A DNA stretch of 64,000 nt from Sulfurivermis sp041678005 (GTDB taxonomy: Bacteria; Pseudomonadota; Gammaproteobacteria; Thiohalomonadales; Thiohalomonadaceae): the NCBI GenBank assembly GCA_041678005.1, contig JBAYOW010000008.1:1-64000 (forward strand), given 5' to 3'. The number at the start of each line of letters is the position of its first letter. Positions within the stretch are counted from its first letter, which is position 1. Position numbers and translations under genes: made by a program. Below are positions 1 to 8,656 of the stretch, one piece after another. Below the pieces are notes generated by a model. That model made no database searches, had not been told where the DNA came from, and worked only from the letters and a program-made list of their open reading frames with translations.

Positions 1-125
1 AACCTGGCATCGTTGCGTATCGTCATATCTGTTAATGGAGCAAAAGCGTATGACTACTACAGTTGATCTCTGCTACCAGGTGTTCATGTTATGTGCTTAT
101 GAGTTGAATTTGGCTGGGAAATAAA

Positions 126-515
126 ATGCAATATTTACCTTTTGTTCTTATAGGTGTGCTGGTTTTGTTAATGGCCATGCCTGTTTATATTCGGCTGAGC
201 AGCAAGCGTATGCAGGGGCAGAGCGCGCCAGACTACGCCACTTTGCTTGCACCTGAGCAGCAAGCAATGGATAAGCTGCTGTTTTATTTTTACAGTGAGC
301 ATTGTGGGCCTTGCCGTAGCCTTGCGCCCTTGATTGATCGGATGGGCGAGCGTTTTGGCAACGTGGTAAAAGTTAATGTTAAGTATCAAGCAGATGCGGC
401 AAGGAAGTTTGGTATCCGCGCCACGCCAACCATTGTGCTGGTAGAGCATGGCAAGATAATCAAGGTATTGCTGGGGGCTGTAAGTGAGAAACAGTTGGAA
501 GTTCTGCTGCGCTAA
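126..515 (+). CDS. membrane-anchored thioredoxin-family protein
   Basis: A 129-residue protein with one N-terminal hydrophobic helix (about residues 4-22) followed by a thioredoxin fold. The redox motif is SEHCGPC (Cys-Gly-Pro-Cys, about residues 57-63), and the conserved cis-Pro is in RATPTIVL (about residue 98). The fold is probably held on the membrane, but the topology is not certain. It would exchange disulfides or reduce partners; no specific partner is evident. ATG follows a weak GGGA about 8 nt upstream. No co-directional partner lies downstream: a transposable element and an opposing gene follow. Confidence 0.85.
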   Translation: MQYLPFVLIGVLVLLMAMPVYIRLSSKRMQGQSAPDYATLLAPEQQAMDKLLFYFYSEHCGPCRSLAPLIDRMGERFGNVVKVNVKYQADAARKFGIRATPTIVLVEHGKIIKVLLGAVSEKQLEVLLR

Positions 516-618
516 CGAGCTATCTGCAAAATAATATCTACGGCTTGTGTAGATGCACGCTTGTGTGCAGCAAATTTAGCAGGCAATAAAATAAAACAAT
601 TCTTGCAGGGCAGATAAG

Positions 619-758
619 GGAAGCGCTGAATAATGTTGGCGAGGCAGTCAGGGCTAGGCAAAAAACGGCGAAAAAGCGCAGTTTACACGTAGTAAATGAA
701 CATTTTGAGCCGTTTTTTAACACCGCCCTGACAACGTAGGTAATTACTCAGCGCTTCC
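619..758 (-). mobile_element. 140-bp MITE, copy 1 (4-bp TSD TAAG)
   Basis: Non-autonomous miniature element. It begins GGAAGCGCTGAATAAT and ends with the inverse of GGAAGCGCTGAGTAAT. The direct repeat TAAG flanks it at 615-618 and 759-762. Inner segments (GTCAGGGC and an A6 tract) are also inverted, so the whole element can fold into a long interrupted hairpin. It lies in the opposite orientation to copies 2-4. No transposase is encoded. Ends and TSD length resemble IS5-family elements; this family assignment is inferred. Confidence 0.9.
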
Positions 759-790
759 TAAGCAAGTGTGTTTGCGAAAAGCCCTCTCCC

Positions 791-820
791 AACCCCTCTT
801 CCGCTTGCGGAAGAGGGGTT
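791..820. repeat. perfect hairpin, intergenic repeat of the CCCTCTCCC type (possible terminator)
   Basis: A 14-bp perfect stem (AACCCCTCTTCCGC and its complement) closes on a 2-nt loop between the thioredoxin gene and the opposing cytochrome gene. A T-rich stretch follows on the plus strand, so it could end transcription. It is a divergent relative of the hairpins near 30260, 41370, 51650 and 54395. Confidence 0.6.
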
Positions 821-864
821 GTTTGTTGCTGATTGTGTGTTTTATCTACGCGTGCTGGATATTT

Positions 865-1446
865 TTACATCGACTGGCGCAGGGTGAAGGCACCACGCAC
901 GTCACCGGCCTTGTAGCCACGCGCCTGATCATTTGAGTATAGCTCATCCAGCTTGCTGGCGACTGCAGGGGCGATGTTGCTGCCGTGACACTTGAGGCAT
1001 GGCATCTTGTCTTCTGGTGGCATGATGATGGCTTTCATGAAACGGAATTCCTGCTTGCCGTTTGTTTCCACTATTTCAGCAAAGGCGATGGTGTCAGGAT
1101 TTTCACCAGCTGCCTTGCGTTCTTCAAATTTTTCTAGCACTGCCTGCTCCCAGGCATCTGGCGCATTGTTTGAATTACGGGTTTTCAGGCTGGTGCGGGC
1201 GACGTTCATATTATATTTGGTGGAGAGACTATGGGCGATGCCAGGGGCGACGCTGTTGCAGACTTCGATGGCGTTGATTGGCCCACCTTCCTTCATGGCG
1301 GATTCCAGTTCGCCTTTGAGCTTGCCAAAAAATTCCTGGATGACAGTCTTGCTGTGTTCGATACGAGCCTGCTTGCCATTGTCGTCGGCCAGGAGATGAC
1401 CCAATGGTAGACTGCAAAACAGAGCGGTGGCAATGATACGTTTCAT
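865..1446 (-). CDS. Tll0287-like (DUF3365) monohaem c-type periplasmic protein
   Basis: A 193-residue protein with a cleavable signal peptide (about residues 1-20, ending LLADD) and a single haem-c site CLKCH near residue 150. Length and pattern fit the Tll0287-like/DUF3365 family, small haem-binding domains proposed to act in redox or gas sensing. It therefore most likely works in the periplasm as a haem sensor or electron carrier. The same domain type occurs in the GGDEF-EAL protein at 11395-13965. It is transcribed alone; the ABC operon stop lies about 150 bp upstream on the same strand. Confidence 0.8.
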   Translation of the reverse strand: MKRIIATALFCSLPLGHLLADDNGKQARIEHSKTVIQEFFGKLKGELESAMKEGGPINAIEVCNSVAPGIAHSLSTKYNMNVARTSLKTRNSNNAPDAWEQAVLEKFEERKAAGENPDTIAFAEIVETNGKQEFRFMKAIIMPPEDKMPCLKCHGSNIAPAVASKLDELYSNDQARGYKAGDVRGAFTLRQSM

Positions 1447-1593
1447 ATTTCTCTATCCTCACTTATTTGGTTTTGTTGTCATGCTCGACTTTTCAGGTCT
1501 GCATGTTTCATTAGTGTGACGCTGGCCTGTACACAGAGCGCCGCGCTCACCAGTGAAATATACAGGCTAGCCGCTGGCAATCAAAGCATAGAG

Positions 1594-2793
1594 CTACTCG
1601 GTGCGCAAGGCCTCCACCGGGTCGAGGCGGGCGGCCTGGCGCGCCGGCCAGATACCAGCTATTAGTCCCACGGCGGCGGCGATGATCTCGGCGCTCAGGA
1701 CGTAAGCCCAGTTGATGTGGATCGGCAAGGCCGGCACCAAGATCCCCAGCATCCAGGCAAGTCCCAGCCCCAGCAGCAATCCGCTAAAACCCCCGATTGC
1801 TGCGAGCAAGATAGCCTCGCCGAGAAACAGACTCAGTACCTGACTTCTTTGCGCTCCCACAGCACGCAGCAGGCCGATCTCAGGCGTGCGTTCGCGCACG
1901 GCAATAGTCATGATGGTGAAGATACCGATGCCACCTACCAGCAGTGAAATGCTGCCCAGGGCACCCACGGCAAAGGTCAACACGTCCAGCACCGAGCCGA
2001 GCACGTCGAGCATTTGTTCCTGGGTGATCAGGGTATAATCTTCGCGTCCGTGGCGTGCCGTGAGGATGCGCTTGATACCGGCGGCAACCTCGTTCACATT
2101 GGCTCCGGTCTGGTAGAGCACATTGATCTCCATCAGGCCATCGCGGTTGAATAAATCCAGTGCCTTGGCCGAAGGTATATACACGGTATCGTCGATATCA
2201 AAGCCAAGCACCTGTCCCTTGCTGTGCATCACGCCGATGATGCGATAGCGGTCGCCACCCACACGCAGGGTTTGTCCCAGCGGGTTTTCATCACCATACA
2301 ATTCATGGCGCAGTTGACTGCCCAACACTGCAAAAGCGCGCGCGGTGCGTGGTTCATCCGGAGGCAAAAAATTGCCTATGGAGACAGCAAAATTGAATAC
2401 GCTGGGAAAGTGCGGCCCGACACCATAGACATTGGTGCGCCGCTGTCGACCATTTGCCTCAACCAGCGCATTGCCAGCGACGACCGGGTCGACGTTGACC
2501 ACGCGCGGCAGTTTTTTTAGTGACTCTGCATCTTCCAGACTCAGCGGCCGAGTATTGCCAAAGGCACCGATCGAGGCGCCCATGGTGCTGCTGCGTCCTG
2601 GCTGTATGGAGATCAGGTTTGTGCCGAATTGGGTGAATTCATTTAGCACATAGCGGTGGATGCCTTGGCCAATCGCGGTCAGTAGAACGACGGCCATGAT
2701 GCCGATGGCAATGCCCAGGGCAGTCAGCGCACTGCGCAGGCCTTGGGCAAAGACTGAACTTGTTGTCAGTCGAATGAAATCATGTGTGATCAT
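1594..2793 (-). CDS. MacB-type ABC transporter permease (second permease)
   Basis: A 399-residue permease of the MacB/FtsX architecture. It has an N-terminal TM helix (about 15-40), a large periplasmic MacB_PCD-type domain (about 45-240), then three C-terminal TM helices (about 275-300, 320-350, 360-385). It ends in the family-typical LDPVEALRTE tail. Its start overlaps the stop of the upstream permease by 4 bp, so it is the last gene of a translationally coupled operon. Such proteins work as dimers with a LolD/MacB-type ATPase in mechanotransmission export. Having two different permeases suggests a heterodimer. The substrate is unknown. Confidence 0.9.
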   Translation of the reverse strand: MITHDFIRLTTSSVFAQGLRSALTALGIAIGIMAVVLLTAIGQGIHRYVLNEFTQFGTNLISIQPGRSSTMGASIGAFGNTRPLSLEDAESLKKLPRVVNVDPVVAGNALVEANGRQRRTNVYGVGPHFPSVFNFAVSIGNFLPPDEPRTARAFAVLGSQLRHELYGDENPLGQTLRVGGDRYRIIGVMHSKGQVLGFDIDDTVYIPSAKALDLFNRDGLMEINVLYQTGANVNEVAAGIKRILTARHGREDYTLITQEQMLDVLGSVLDVLTFAVGALGSISLLVGGIGIFTIMTIAVRERTPEIGLLRAVGAQRSQVLSLFLGEAILLAAIGGFSGLLLGLGLAWMLGILVPALPIHINWAYVLSAEIIAAAVGLIAGIWPARQAARLDPVEALRTE

Positions 2794-3995
2794 CGTCGTG
2801 CCAGCGCCTGAACGGGCTCAAGACGGGAGGCACGCCGCGCCGGTAGCACACCAAACAGCAGGCCGGTACCCAGCGCTACTAAAACAGCGGCAAAAATGGC
2901 CCATAATGGTGCAACAAAAGGCAGTGCAGGGTAGATCTGGCGCAGCAACCAGGTTGCGGCCTGGCCTGCCAGTAGGCCGATTGCTGCGCCTAGCAACGAG
3001 AGCATGGCAGCCTCGGCGAGGAAGAGAGTTTGAATGGTCTGCGCCGGTGCCCCAAGTGCCTTGAGCAGACCTATCTCAGCGGTGCGCTGGGCGATGGCGA
3101 CCAGCATTACGTTCATGATCAAAACACCTGCGACGACCAGACTGATCGCCGCAATGCCAGCCACGGTAAGGGTCAGTGCGGTAAGGATGCGATCGAAGGT
3201 GGAAAGCACGGATTCCTGCGTGATAACAGTGACATCCTCCTCGCCGTCGTGGCGTGCCGTAAGCGTGTTGATGATGTGTTTGCGTGCCGGTTCGATGGAT
3301 TCGCGTGAGGTCGCTTCCACCAGAATGCGAAACAGTGAATTGACATTGAACAGCGCCTGGGCGGACATCACCGGAATAATCACCTGGTCATCGGTGTTCA
3401 TACCCAGAGACTCGCCTTGTTCCTGCAGGACGCCGATGACGCGGAAACGGTGATCACCAATGCGGATGCGCTCGCCCAGAGCGGATTGTTGACCAAATAA
3501 TTCATCGCGTAGCCGCGCACCTAAAACGGCTACCGGCTGTGGATGATGCACATCACCAAGCGGCAAAAAACGCCCCTGCGCCAGTTCAAGATGGCGTACC
3601 TCGTATAGCTCGTTGGTTGCACCCATGATGACGCCATCGCGTTCACGACCGCCATATGATACGGGTGCTGCGCCGACATTGATCGGTGCCACGCGTAATA
3701 TGTGATGACTGCGTTTGAGGGCCTCTGTATCGTTGAGGGTGAGGTCACGCGGTGTCTCCGAGGTCATCGGCGGTGCGCCGCCTGTGGTTTCGCTGCGTCC
3801 TGGCATGACGATCAATAGATGTGTGCCTAGCGAGGAAAAACTGTCGACCACATAACGTCTGGCACCTTCGCCCAGGGCCGAGAGCACGACCACGGCAGCG
3901 ACTCCTATGGCCATCGCCAGCAGCATTAGACCACTACGCAGACGTGCCCCACGCAGGGCACTGAAGGCAAAGCGCAGTTGGTCGTGCCAGCTCAT
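2790..3995 (-). CDS. MacB-type ABC transporter permease (first permease)
   Basis: A 401-residue paralogue of the downstream gene with the same plan: one N-terminal TM helix, an extracytoplasmic MacB_PCD-like domain and three C-terminal TM helices, ending LEPVQALARR. It overlaps the ATPase gene upstream and the second permease downstream by 4 bp each. The two permeases clearly share an origin but have diverged throughout, as expected for a heterodimeric channel. The role is export or efflux across the inner membrane together with the adaptor; the substrate cannot be read from sequence. Confidence 0.9.
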   Translation of the reverse strand: MSWHDQLRFAFSALRGARLRSGLMLLAMAIGVAAVVVLSALGEGARRYVVDSFSSLGTHLLIVMPGRSETTGGAPPMTSETPRDLTLNDTEALKRSHHILRVAPINVGAAPVSYGGRERDGVIMGATNELYEVRHLELAQGRFLPLGDVHHPQPVAVLGARLRDELFGQQSALGERIRIGDHRFRVIGVLQEQGESLGMNTDDQVIIPVMSAQALFNVNSLFRILVEATSRESIEPARKHIINTLTARHDGEEDVTVITQESVLSTFDRILTALTLTVAGIAAISLVVAGVLIMNVMLVAIAQRTAEIGLLKALGAPAQTIQTLFLAEAAMLSLLGAAIGLLAGQAATWLLRQIYPALPFVAPLWAIFAAVLVALGTGLLFGVLPARRASRLEPVQALARR

Positions 3996-4672
3996 GTTGT
4001 CTTGCCTATATCCGCGACGATCTCGCCATCTACCATGCGCAGGCGACGATGCGCGCGCTGTCCCAGTTCTGGATCATGTGTCACCACTATAAGGGTGATG
4101 CCCTGCTCATTAAGTTGCTCAAGGATCGTCACCATTTCCTGGCCGGTTGCCCGATCAAGGTTGCCGGTGGGCTCATCGGCCAGTAGTAGCGATGGTCTGG
4201 TCACGGTGGCGCGGCCGATGGCCACCCGTTGCCGCTGACCGCCGGAAAGTTGCTCGGGCCGATGGTGAGCGCGTTCGCTCAGGCCAAGACTTTCGAGAAT
4301 TTCTTCCACCCGTGGGCGACGTTGGGACTTTGGCACGCCAGATAGCATCAATGGCAATTCTATATTTTCCGCCGCAGTCAGGCGTGGGATCAGATGAAAG
4401 AATTGAAAGACAAAACCGATGCGTTCACGCCGCACCTTGGCTTGTTCATTGTCTGACAGAGCACTGACTTCCTGTTGCTCGAACAGATAGCTTCCTGAGT
4501 TTGGTCGATCGAGCAGACCCATGATATTGAGCAGGGTGGATTTACCCGAGCCGGATGGCCCCATGATGGAAATATATTCGCCTGGCATGATGTGCAGATC
4601 GATATGACGCAGGGCATGCACACGTTGCTCACCTACGGTAAAAATCCGGTCTACCGCTTTCAGCTCGATCAT
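3992..4672 (-). CDS. ABC transporter ATPase, LolD/MacB family
   Basis: A 226-residue nucleotide-binding protein with Walker A GPSGSGKST (about residues 38-46), signature LSGGQRQRVAIGRA (about 140-153), Walker B LLLADEPTGNLD and the switch His in VTHD. The GNLD sequence after Walker B is typical of the LolD/MacB/FtsE group. It energises the two permeases encoded immediately downstream. Its start overlaps the adaptor gene stop by 4 bp, so all four genes should be one transcript. Confidence 0.93.
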   Translation of the reverse strand: MIELKAVDRIFTVGEQRVHALRHIDLHIMPGEYISIMGPSGSGKSTLLNIMGLLDRPNSGSYLFEQQEVSALSDNEQAKVRRERIGFVFQFFHLIPRLTAAENIELPLMLSGVPKSQRRPRVEEILESLGLSERAHHRPEQLSGGQRQRVAIGRATVTRPSLLLADEPTGNLDRATGQEMVTILEQLNEQGITLIVVTHDPELGQRAHRRLRMVDGEIVADIGKTT

Positions 4673-5826
4673 TGCTGCTTCCGGTTGACGTTTTCGCTCA
4701 CTGCCGCGACACCGGCGCGTACGCCTTCGCGATCAATAGAAGTGACGATACGCTCGCCGACCGCCAGGCCGCTGAGTACTTCTGTATGTTGCCAGTTGGC
4801 TACGCCGGTCTCGATTTGTCGTTCTTGCAATGTCGCTCCATCGAGCAGCAACACAAGGTTATCGATCATCAACGCCTCGGTTGGTATGCGCAGGACATCT
4901 TCCCGTCGCTGCAGAATAATCTCCACATCGGCGCTGTAGCCAGCCAACATGTTAGCTACGTCTTCCGGCTTGCTAAATTCAACTTCCATTTCTACGGTAC
5001 GCGCCTGCTTTTCTACATCCAATACATAAGGTGCGATCCGCGCCACATAGCCAGAGAAGGACTGCTTGCCGAAGGCATCGAGATAGATGCGTGCCGGCAT
5101 ACCGATGCTAACGCGTGGCGCATCAATCTCATCGATCGGCGCAATTACATAAAGACAACTATTATCCACCAGGTCAACTGCTGGCGGCATGGGGATGCCG
5201 GGCGGAGAGGGCGTGACAAACTCGCCGACCTCGCCGGTGGTTTCGGCTACTGTGCCAGCAAAGGGTGCGCGTAACAGGGTGCGATCCAGCAGGGCCTCAT
5301 TGAGACGGATGCGATCCTTGCTGACGCGGGCATTGGCACGGGCAGCAGTGCAGGCCGCCGCGCGTGCAAGTGCTTCGGTTGCGCTGCGATCGCGTTGATC
5401 CTCAGCCACCAGTTTTTGTTGATAGAGAGTATCCAGACGGCGAGCTTCACGCTTAGCGACATCGGCCAGCAAACAGGTTTCATCGGCACGGGCGTCAGCC
5501 GCCTGTGCCTCGCTCTTTGCCAGCGCCAGCTGGGCGGCCAGGTCATCGTTCCACAGGCGCAGCAATAATTGATTAGCTTCCACCTGATCGCCCTTGCGCA
5601 CTAACAGTTCGGCGACCTGACCACCTTGTGAGGGTGCAAGACGTGCGCGGCGGCAGGCCTTGACAGTACCGGCGCGGGTGTTGGCTACCGTTGCCTCAAC
5701 CAGGCCGGTCTCGACGCTGGCTGTGACTACCACTACTGGTTTGGCGCGGTTGGCATACCAGATGGACGCGCCGATAAGTAGCAGCAGAAATGTAATGAGA
5801 GTTACATGGCGCAGTGGTCTAGTCAT
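4669..5826 (-). CDS. HlyD/MacA-like periplasmic adaptor subunit
   Basis: A 385-residue membrane-fusion protein with an N-terminal anchor helix (about 7-25), a split lipoyl-like barrel (GGQVAELLVRKGDQV, about 70-84, and the returning half near 195), an Ala-rich coiled-coil hairpin between them (about 95-185) and beta-barrel domains after that. It is the first gene of the operon adaptor-ATPase-permease-permease. It would link the inner-membrane pump to an outer-membrane channel, which is not encoded here. The divergent YfaZ-like gene starts about 160 bp away. Confidence 0.88.
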   Translation of the reverse strand: MTRPLRHVTLITFLLLLIGASIWYANRAKPVVVVTASVETGLVEATVANTRAGTVKACRRARLAPSQGGQVAELLVRKGDQVEANQLLLRLWNDDLAAQLALAKSEAQAADARADETCLLADVAKREARRLDTLYQQKLVAEDQRDRSATEALARAAACTAARANARVSKDRIRLNEALLDRTLLRAPFAGTVAETTGEVGEFVTPSPPGIPMPPAVDLVDNSCLYVIAPIDEIDAPRVSIGMPARIYLDAFGKQSFSGYVARIAPYVLDVEKQARTVEMEVEFSKPEDVANMLAGYSADVEIILQRREDVLRIPTEALMIDNLVLLLDGATLQERQIETGVANWQHTEVLSGLAVGERIVTSIDREGVRAGVAAVSENVNRKQQ

Positions 5827-5983
5827 GATAGACTTTTCATTCCGTATAATTTGTAGTGATGAAATTTGCTGCTGTAGAAAATAACTGATTTATAGCACGG
5901 CAAATAAAGTATAGGTGGTTCTGCAAGCGTGTGCGGCAGACTATGAGAGTTTTTGTTGTTCAACAATATCAGAGAGGGTGCTT

Positions 5984-6544
5984 ATGATTTTGCGTATTTT
6001 GGGAGTGTGCCTTGGTTTAGCGATGGCGGCTCAGGCGGCTGCCGATACACTGGATATTAATCTGCATAACAAGGCTTTGCGTGCTACCTATGCCCGCCCG
6101 GTTGGTGATAGCCAGGGGCTGAATATGGATGTTGGCCTGCTTTATTCACGGAAATATTCAGATAACGGCTATGTCTTGCATGGTGGTTTGCAGGTGGCGG
6201 GCATGAATTGGAGCGAGCAGGGTGATTTCAGCATCAGCCTGGGTGGTCGAGCTGTATATGTTGATATAGGCAGTTTTGATGGTGGTCATGTGGCCTTCGG
6301 CGGCAATGTGCGTTTTTCACCTATCTATCGTGTAGGATTTAATGCTGCGCTTTATTATGCGCCAGAGATCACCAGCTTTATGGATGCGGACAGTTATACC
6401 GAATGGAGTCTGTCGGCTGATTATCAGGTTGTAGAGCAGGCCTTTGTCTATGTTGGTTATCGTGAGGTGAAGGTAGGCGTTGACAAGGGTGGTTCGTTCA
6501 AGCTGGATAACCGCGCTCACGTAGGTGTACGGATGAATTTTTAG
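5984..6544 (+). CDS. YfaZ-like outer-membrane beta-barrel protein
   Basis: A 186-residue protein with a signal peptide (MILRILGVCLGLAMAAQAAA) and a mature part of alternating beta-strand segments ending in Phe, as expected for an outer-membrane barrel. It resembles the YfaZ family. The start at 5984 is preferred over an upstream in-frame codon at 5915 because it has a good RBS (AGAGAGGG, 5971-5978) and gives a proper signal peptide. Function is unknown. A bidirectional terminator follows. Confidence 0.75.
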   Translation: MILRILGVCLGLAMAAQAAADTLDINLHNKALRATYARPVGDSQGLNMDVGLLYSRKYSDNGYVLHGGLQVAGMNWSEQGDFSISLGGRAVYVDIGSFDGGHVAFGGNVRFSPIYRVGFNAALYYAPEITSFMDADSYTEWSLSADYQVVEQAFVYVGYREVKVGVDKGGSFKLDNRAHVGVRMNF

Positions 6545-6562
6545 GAACTATTTAGTCCGGAT

Positions 6563-6594
6563 AAAAAAAGGGCATCGTTCGATGCCCTTTTTTT
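6563..6594. terminator. bidirectional rho-independent terminator
   Basis: The stem AAAAAAAGGGCATC pairs with GATGCCCTTTTTTT around a GTTC loop. A and T tracts on both sides let it serve the converging YfaZ-like gene and the HU-like gene. Confidence 0.9.
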
Positions 6595-6608
6595 ATAGAA
6601 CGTCTGAA

Positions 6609-6989
6609 TTACTGCACAGTGTCCTTGAGAGACTTGAGTGCTGCCAGTTTGATGGAGTTATGGGCTGGTTTGGCCTTGACGGTAATTTCTTCGCCACTGA
6701 AAGGCGAGATCATCTTGCGGGCCTTGGTAGCGGGTTTTTTGTGACGGCGGACCTTCACGCCAATGGCTGGGATGATGAACTCACCGGAGCCGTTCTTTTT
6801 CATGTGAGCCTCGATCATGGTTGCCGTGGTATTGAAGACGGCATTTACATCTTTCTTCGACAGGCCGGTGGCCTCGGCGATATCGGCAATGATTTGCGTT
6901 TTGGTTTGCTTGGTGCCGATTGCTTTTACTGGGGCAGCGGCCTTGGCCGGTGCGGCTTTTTTAGCAGCAGGTTTTTTCTTTACAGCCAT
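6609..6989 (-). CDS. HU/IHF-family DNA-binding protein with Lys/Ala/Pro-rich N-terminal tail
   Basis: A 126-residue protein. Residues 1-22 are a low-complexity basic tail (MAVKKKPAAKKAAPAKAAAP). The rest is an HU-like domain: helix-rich TKTQIIADIAEATGLSKKDV (about 27-46), a beta-arm region rich in Arg/Lys (about 70-100) and the closing helix. It should bind and bend DNA in the nucleoid; the tail probably adds non-specific DNA binding, as in histone-H1-like bacterial proteins (inference). A good RBS (AGGGAGAT) precedes the ATG. It is transcribed alone, with a terminator about 15 bp after the stop. Confidence 0.85.
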   Translation of the reverse strand: MAVKKKPAAKKAAPAKAAAPVKAIGTKQTKTQIIADIAEATGLSKKDVNAVFNTTATMIEAHMKKNGSGEFIIPAIGVKVRRHKKPATKARKMISPFSGEEITVKAKPAHNSIKLAALKSLKDTVQ

Positions 6990-7590
6990 CTGTTATCTCC
7001 CTGATTGATTAGTAAGGGCAGCCTGTTTGCAGACTGTGTCAGCGTGGATTCTGCAATGACGTGCAGTAAAACACAAGGAAAAAAACTGAAATCCAAACTG
7101 CCCGGATTTAATGCAAAAGTGCATAACTTGAACCCCTGGAAGTAGCGCCCAGCTGCAGGTTGACCAAGTGTTTTTTTCTCTGGCTGGTGACATAACTGCG
7201 TACTGGTGACTATTGTCGCGCGACCACAAAAAACACCAGGTTTTTAAACACCGGAATTTTTGATGCAAAGCACACATGATTATACGCCACTTAATTGGTA
7301 TGTACTTCAGAGTTGAGTGTGCGCGATTTCATCGTCGACGTTCTGTGGTAAACACCTTTTGGCTTGTCTAAACTCCCAGGAATCCTGACAGGAAACCTGC
7401 GAGTGTTCGGTAGGTTTTAAGTCCTTGAGCTTTATGCGGGCTTGCGTCCCCCATCATGAAAAGCTCTCCTTCCAGCTAAAGACACATTTCATATTTGATG
7501 TAGCTTGATCTGGCAGTTACGCGGTTTAGACCGTATGATGACGGCCAACAGGCTGATTGCTTGCAAAGACAACAACAAAGGAACGAGCGG
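6990..7590. other. 600-bp intergenic region between HU-like gene and SH3 gene; possible structured RNA
   Basis: No convincing ORF on either strand. It must hold the divergent promoters of both neighbours. At 7380-7475 there are several short inverted repeats, including GAGCTTT (7428-7434) with AAAGCTC (7461-7467) and GGAATCC close to a second GG-AACC pair. The segment GTGTTCG...AAGTCCTTGAGC vaguely recalls part of 6S RNA, but the complementary closing arm was not found. No functional call is made. Confidence 0.3.
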
Positions 7591-8145
7591 ATGCGATATG
7601 CGCTTTTGCTGCTTATGCTGTGCGCCCTGACGCCAGTTTTAGCAGAGACAATTTATATCAGTGATGTCCTGCGTGTTGGAGTGCGTGCAAAACCCTTCTC
7701 ATCGGCTGCCCCTCTTGCCGTGGTGACATCCGGTGCAGAATTAACCGTGCTGGAGCGCAGGGATGATTACCTGCGTGTGCGCACTGCCGATGGAGTAGAA
7801 GGCTGGATTAGCGATAGCTATGCCAGCAATGAGGTGCCGGCAAAACTACGTCTCGAACAATTGAAAAATGATTTTGCCGCGCAGCAAGCCGAGCTGGAGC
7901 AATTGCGCCGCCAGTATGATGTAACATTAGCCCAGATCGAGCAGATATCTGTACAACACGAGCATGTACAGGGAGAAAATGATCGCTTGAGTGCATCGCT
8001 TGCTGCCTTGCAACCTGAAAACAAGAGTTATGCCTGGCTCTATTATCTTGCTGCTCTGGCGTTGTTGCTGGTGTTTGGTTTTTATCTGGGTGTGCGTTGG
8101 CATCAAGCTCGGGTGGCACAGCGCCTGGGCGGACTCGAGTTGTAA
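7591..8145 (+). CDS. SH3-domain membrane protein, TIGR04211/YgiM-like (paralogue 1)
   Basis: A 184-residue protein. It has a signal peptide (about 1-18), a bacterial SH3 domain (about 20-80, with the typical VRAKP, VLERRDDYLRVRT and GVEGWI), a coiled coil (about 85-145), a C-terminal TM helix (about 152-172) and a short cytoplasmic tail. This is the YgiM/TIGR04211 layout. ATG at 7591 is chosen over a TTG at 7561 because AAAGGA lies just upstream. Its role is probably in the envelope, but the ligand is unknown. A paralogue lies at 10666-11319. Confidence 0.82.
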   Translation: MRYALLLLMLCALTPVLAETIYISDVLRVGVRAKPFSSAAPLAVVTSGAELTVLERRDDYLRVRTADGVEGWISDSYASNEVPAKLRLEQLKNDFAAQQAELEQLRRQYDVTLAQIEQISVQHEHVQGENDRLSASLAALQPENKSYAWLYYLAALALLLVFGFYLGVRWHQARVAQRLGGLEL

Positions 8146-8236
8146 TCAGCTGACTTTGCCGGATTGAATTCCTGCGCGATAATTTGATATTTCATAATGA
8201 ATCCGTTTTGTTTTCAGCCTTAATGACGAGCCTGCT

Positions 8237-8656
8237 ATGTCATCACTGCCCAGTAAAAATCTTGAGACTTTCCTGAATCCCGCCCCGCAAAGGGATTATC
8301 AGATCCATATGGAGATCCCGGAGTTCACTTGCCTGTGTCCCAAGACCGGGCAGCCTGATTTTGCGGTACTTACGCTTGATTATATTGCGGATAAACTTTG
8401 CATAGAACTGAAGAGTCTGAAGCTTTATATCTGGAGCTTCCGTGAAGAAGGTCATTTCCATGAGGACGTCACCAACCGTATTCTCGATGACCTGGTCAGC
8501 GCTGTTGAACCTCGTTTCATGCGCCTTAGTGCGCGTTTTTACGTACGCGGCGGTATCTTTACCAATGTGGTTGCCGAGCACCGTAAGCCGGATTGGCAGC
8601 CAGCGCCGCAAGTGGCGCTGGCTGAATTTACGGTTCAGTCGAATATCCGGGGCTGA
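8237..8656 (+). CDS. queF: NADPH-dependent 7-cyano-7-deazaguanine reductase (preQ0 to preQ1)
   Basis: A 139-residue unimodular QueF that reduces the nitrile of preQ0 to preQ1 in queuosine biosynthesis. Visible hallmarks are CPKTGQPDF, with the thioimide-forming Cys at residue 34 and the catalytic Asp at 41, then the NADPH/substrate motif ESLKLY-like (IELKSLKLY) and FHED. The length fits the short (YkvM-type) class. The next gene overlaps its stop codon, so the two are translationally coupled even though no queuosine link to that partner is known. Confidence 0.95.
   Translation: MSSLPSKNLETFLNPAPQRDYQIHMEIPEFTCLCPKTGQPDFAVLTLDYIADKLCIELKSLKLYIWSFREEGHFHEDVTNRILDDLVSAVEPRFMRLSARFYVRGGIFTNVVAEHRKPDWQPAPQVALAEFTVQSNIRG

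Noticed and set aside
538..723. 61-codon minus-strand ORF starting MLKNGSKCSF
   Set aside because: It is the internal frame of the MITE and depends on its flank; it is not an independent gene.
7340..7560. 6S RNA or GEMM riboswitch
   Set aside because: Short similarity to each, on opposite strands, but the complementary closing arm (6S) and the second helix (GEMM) could not be found.
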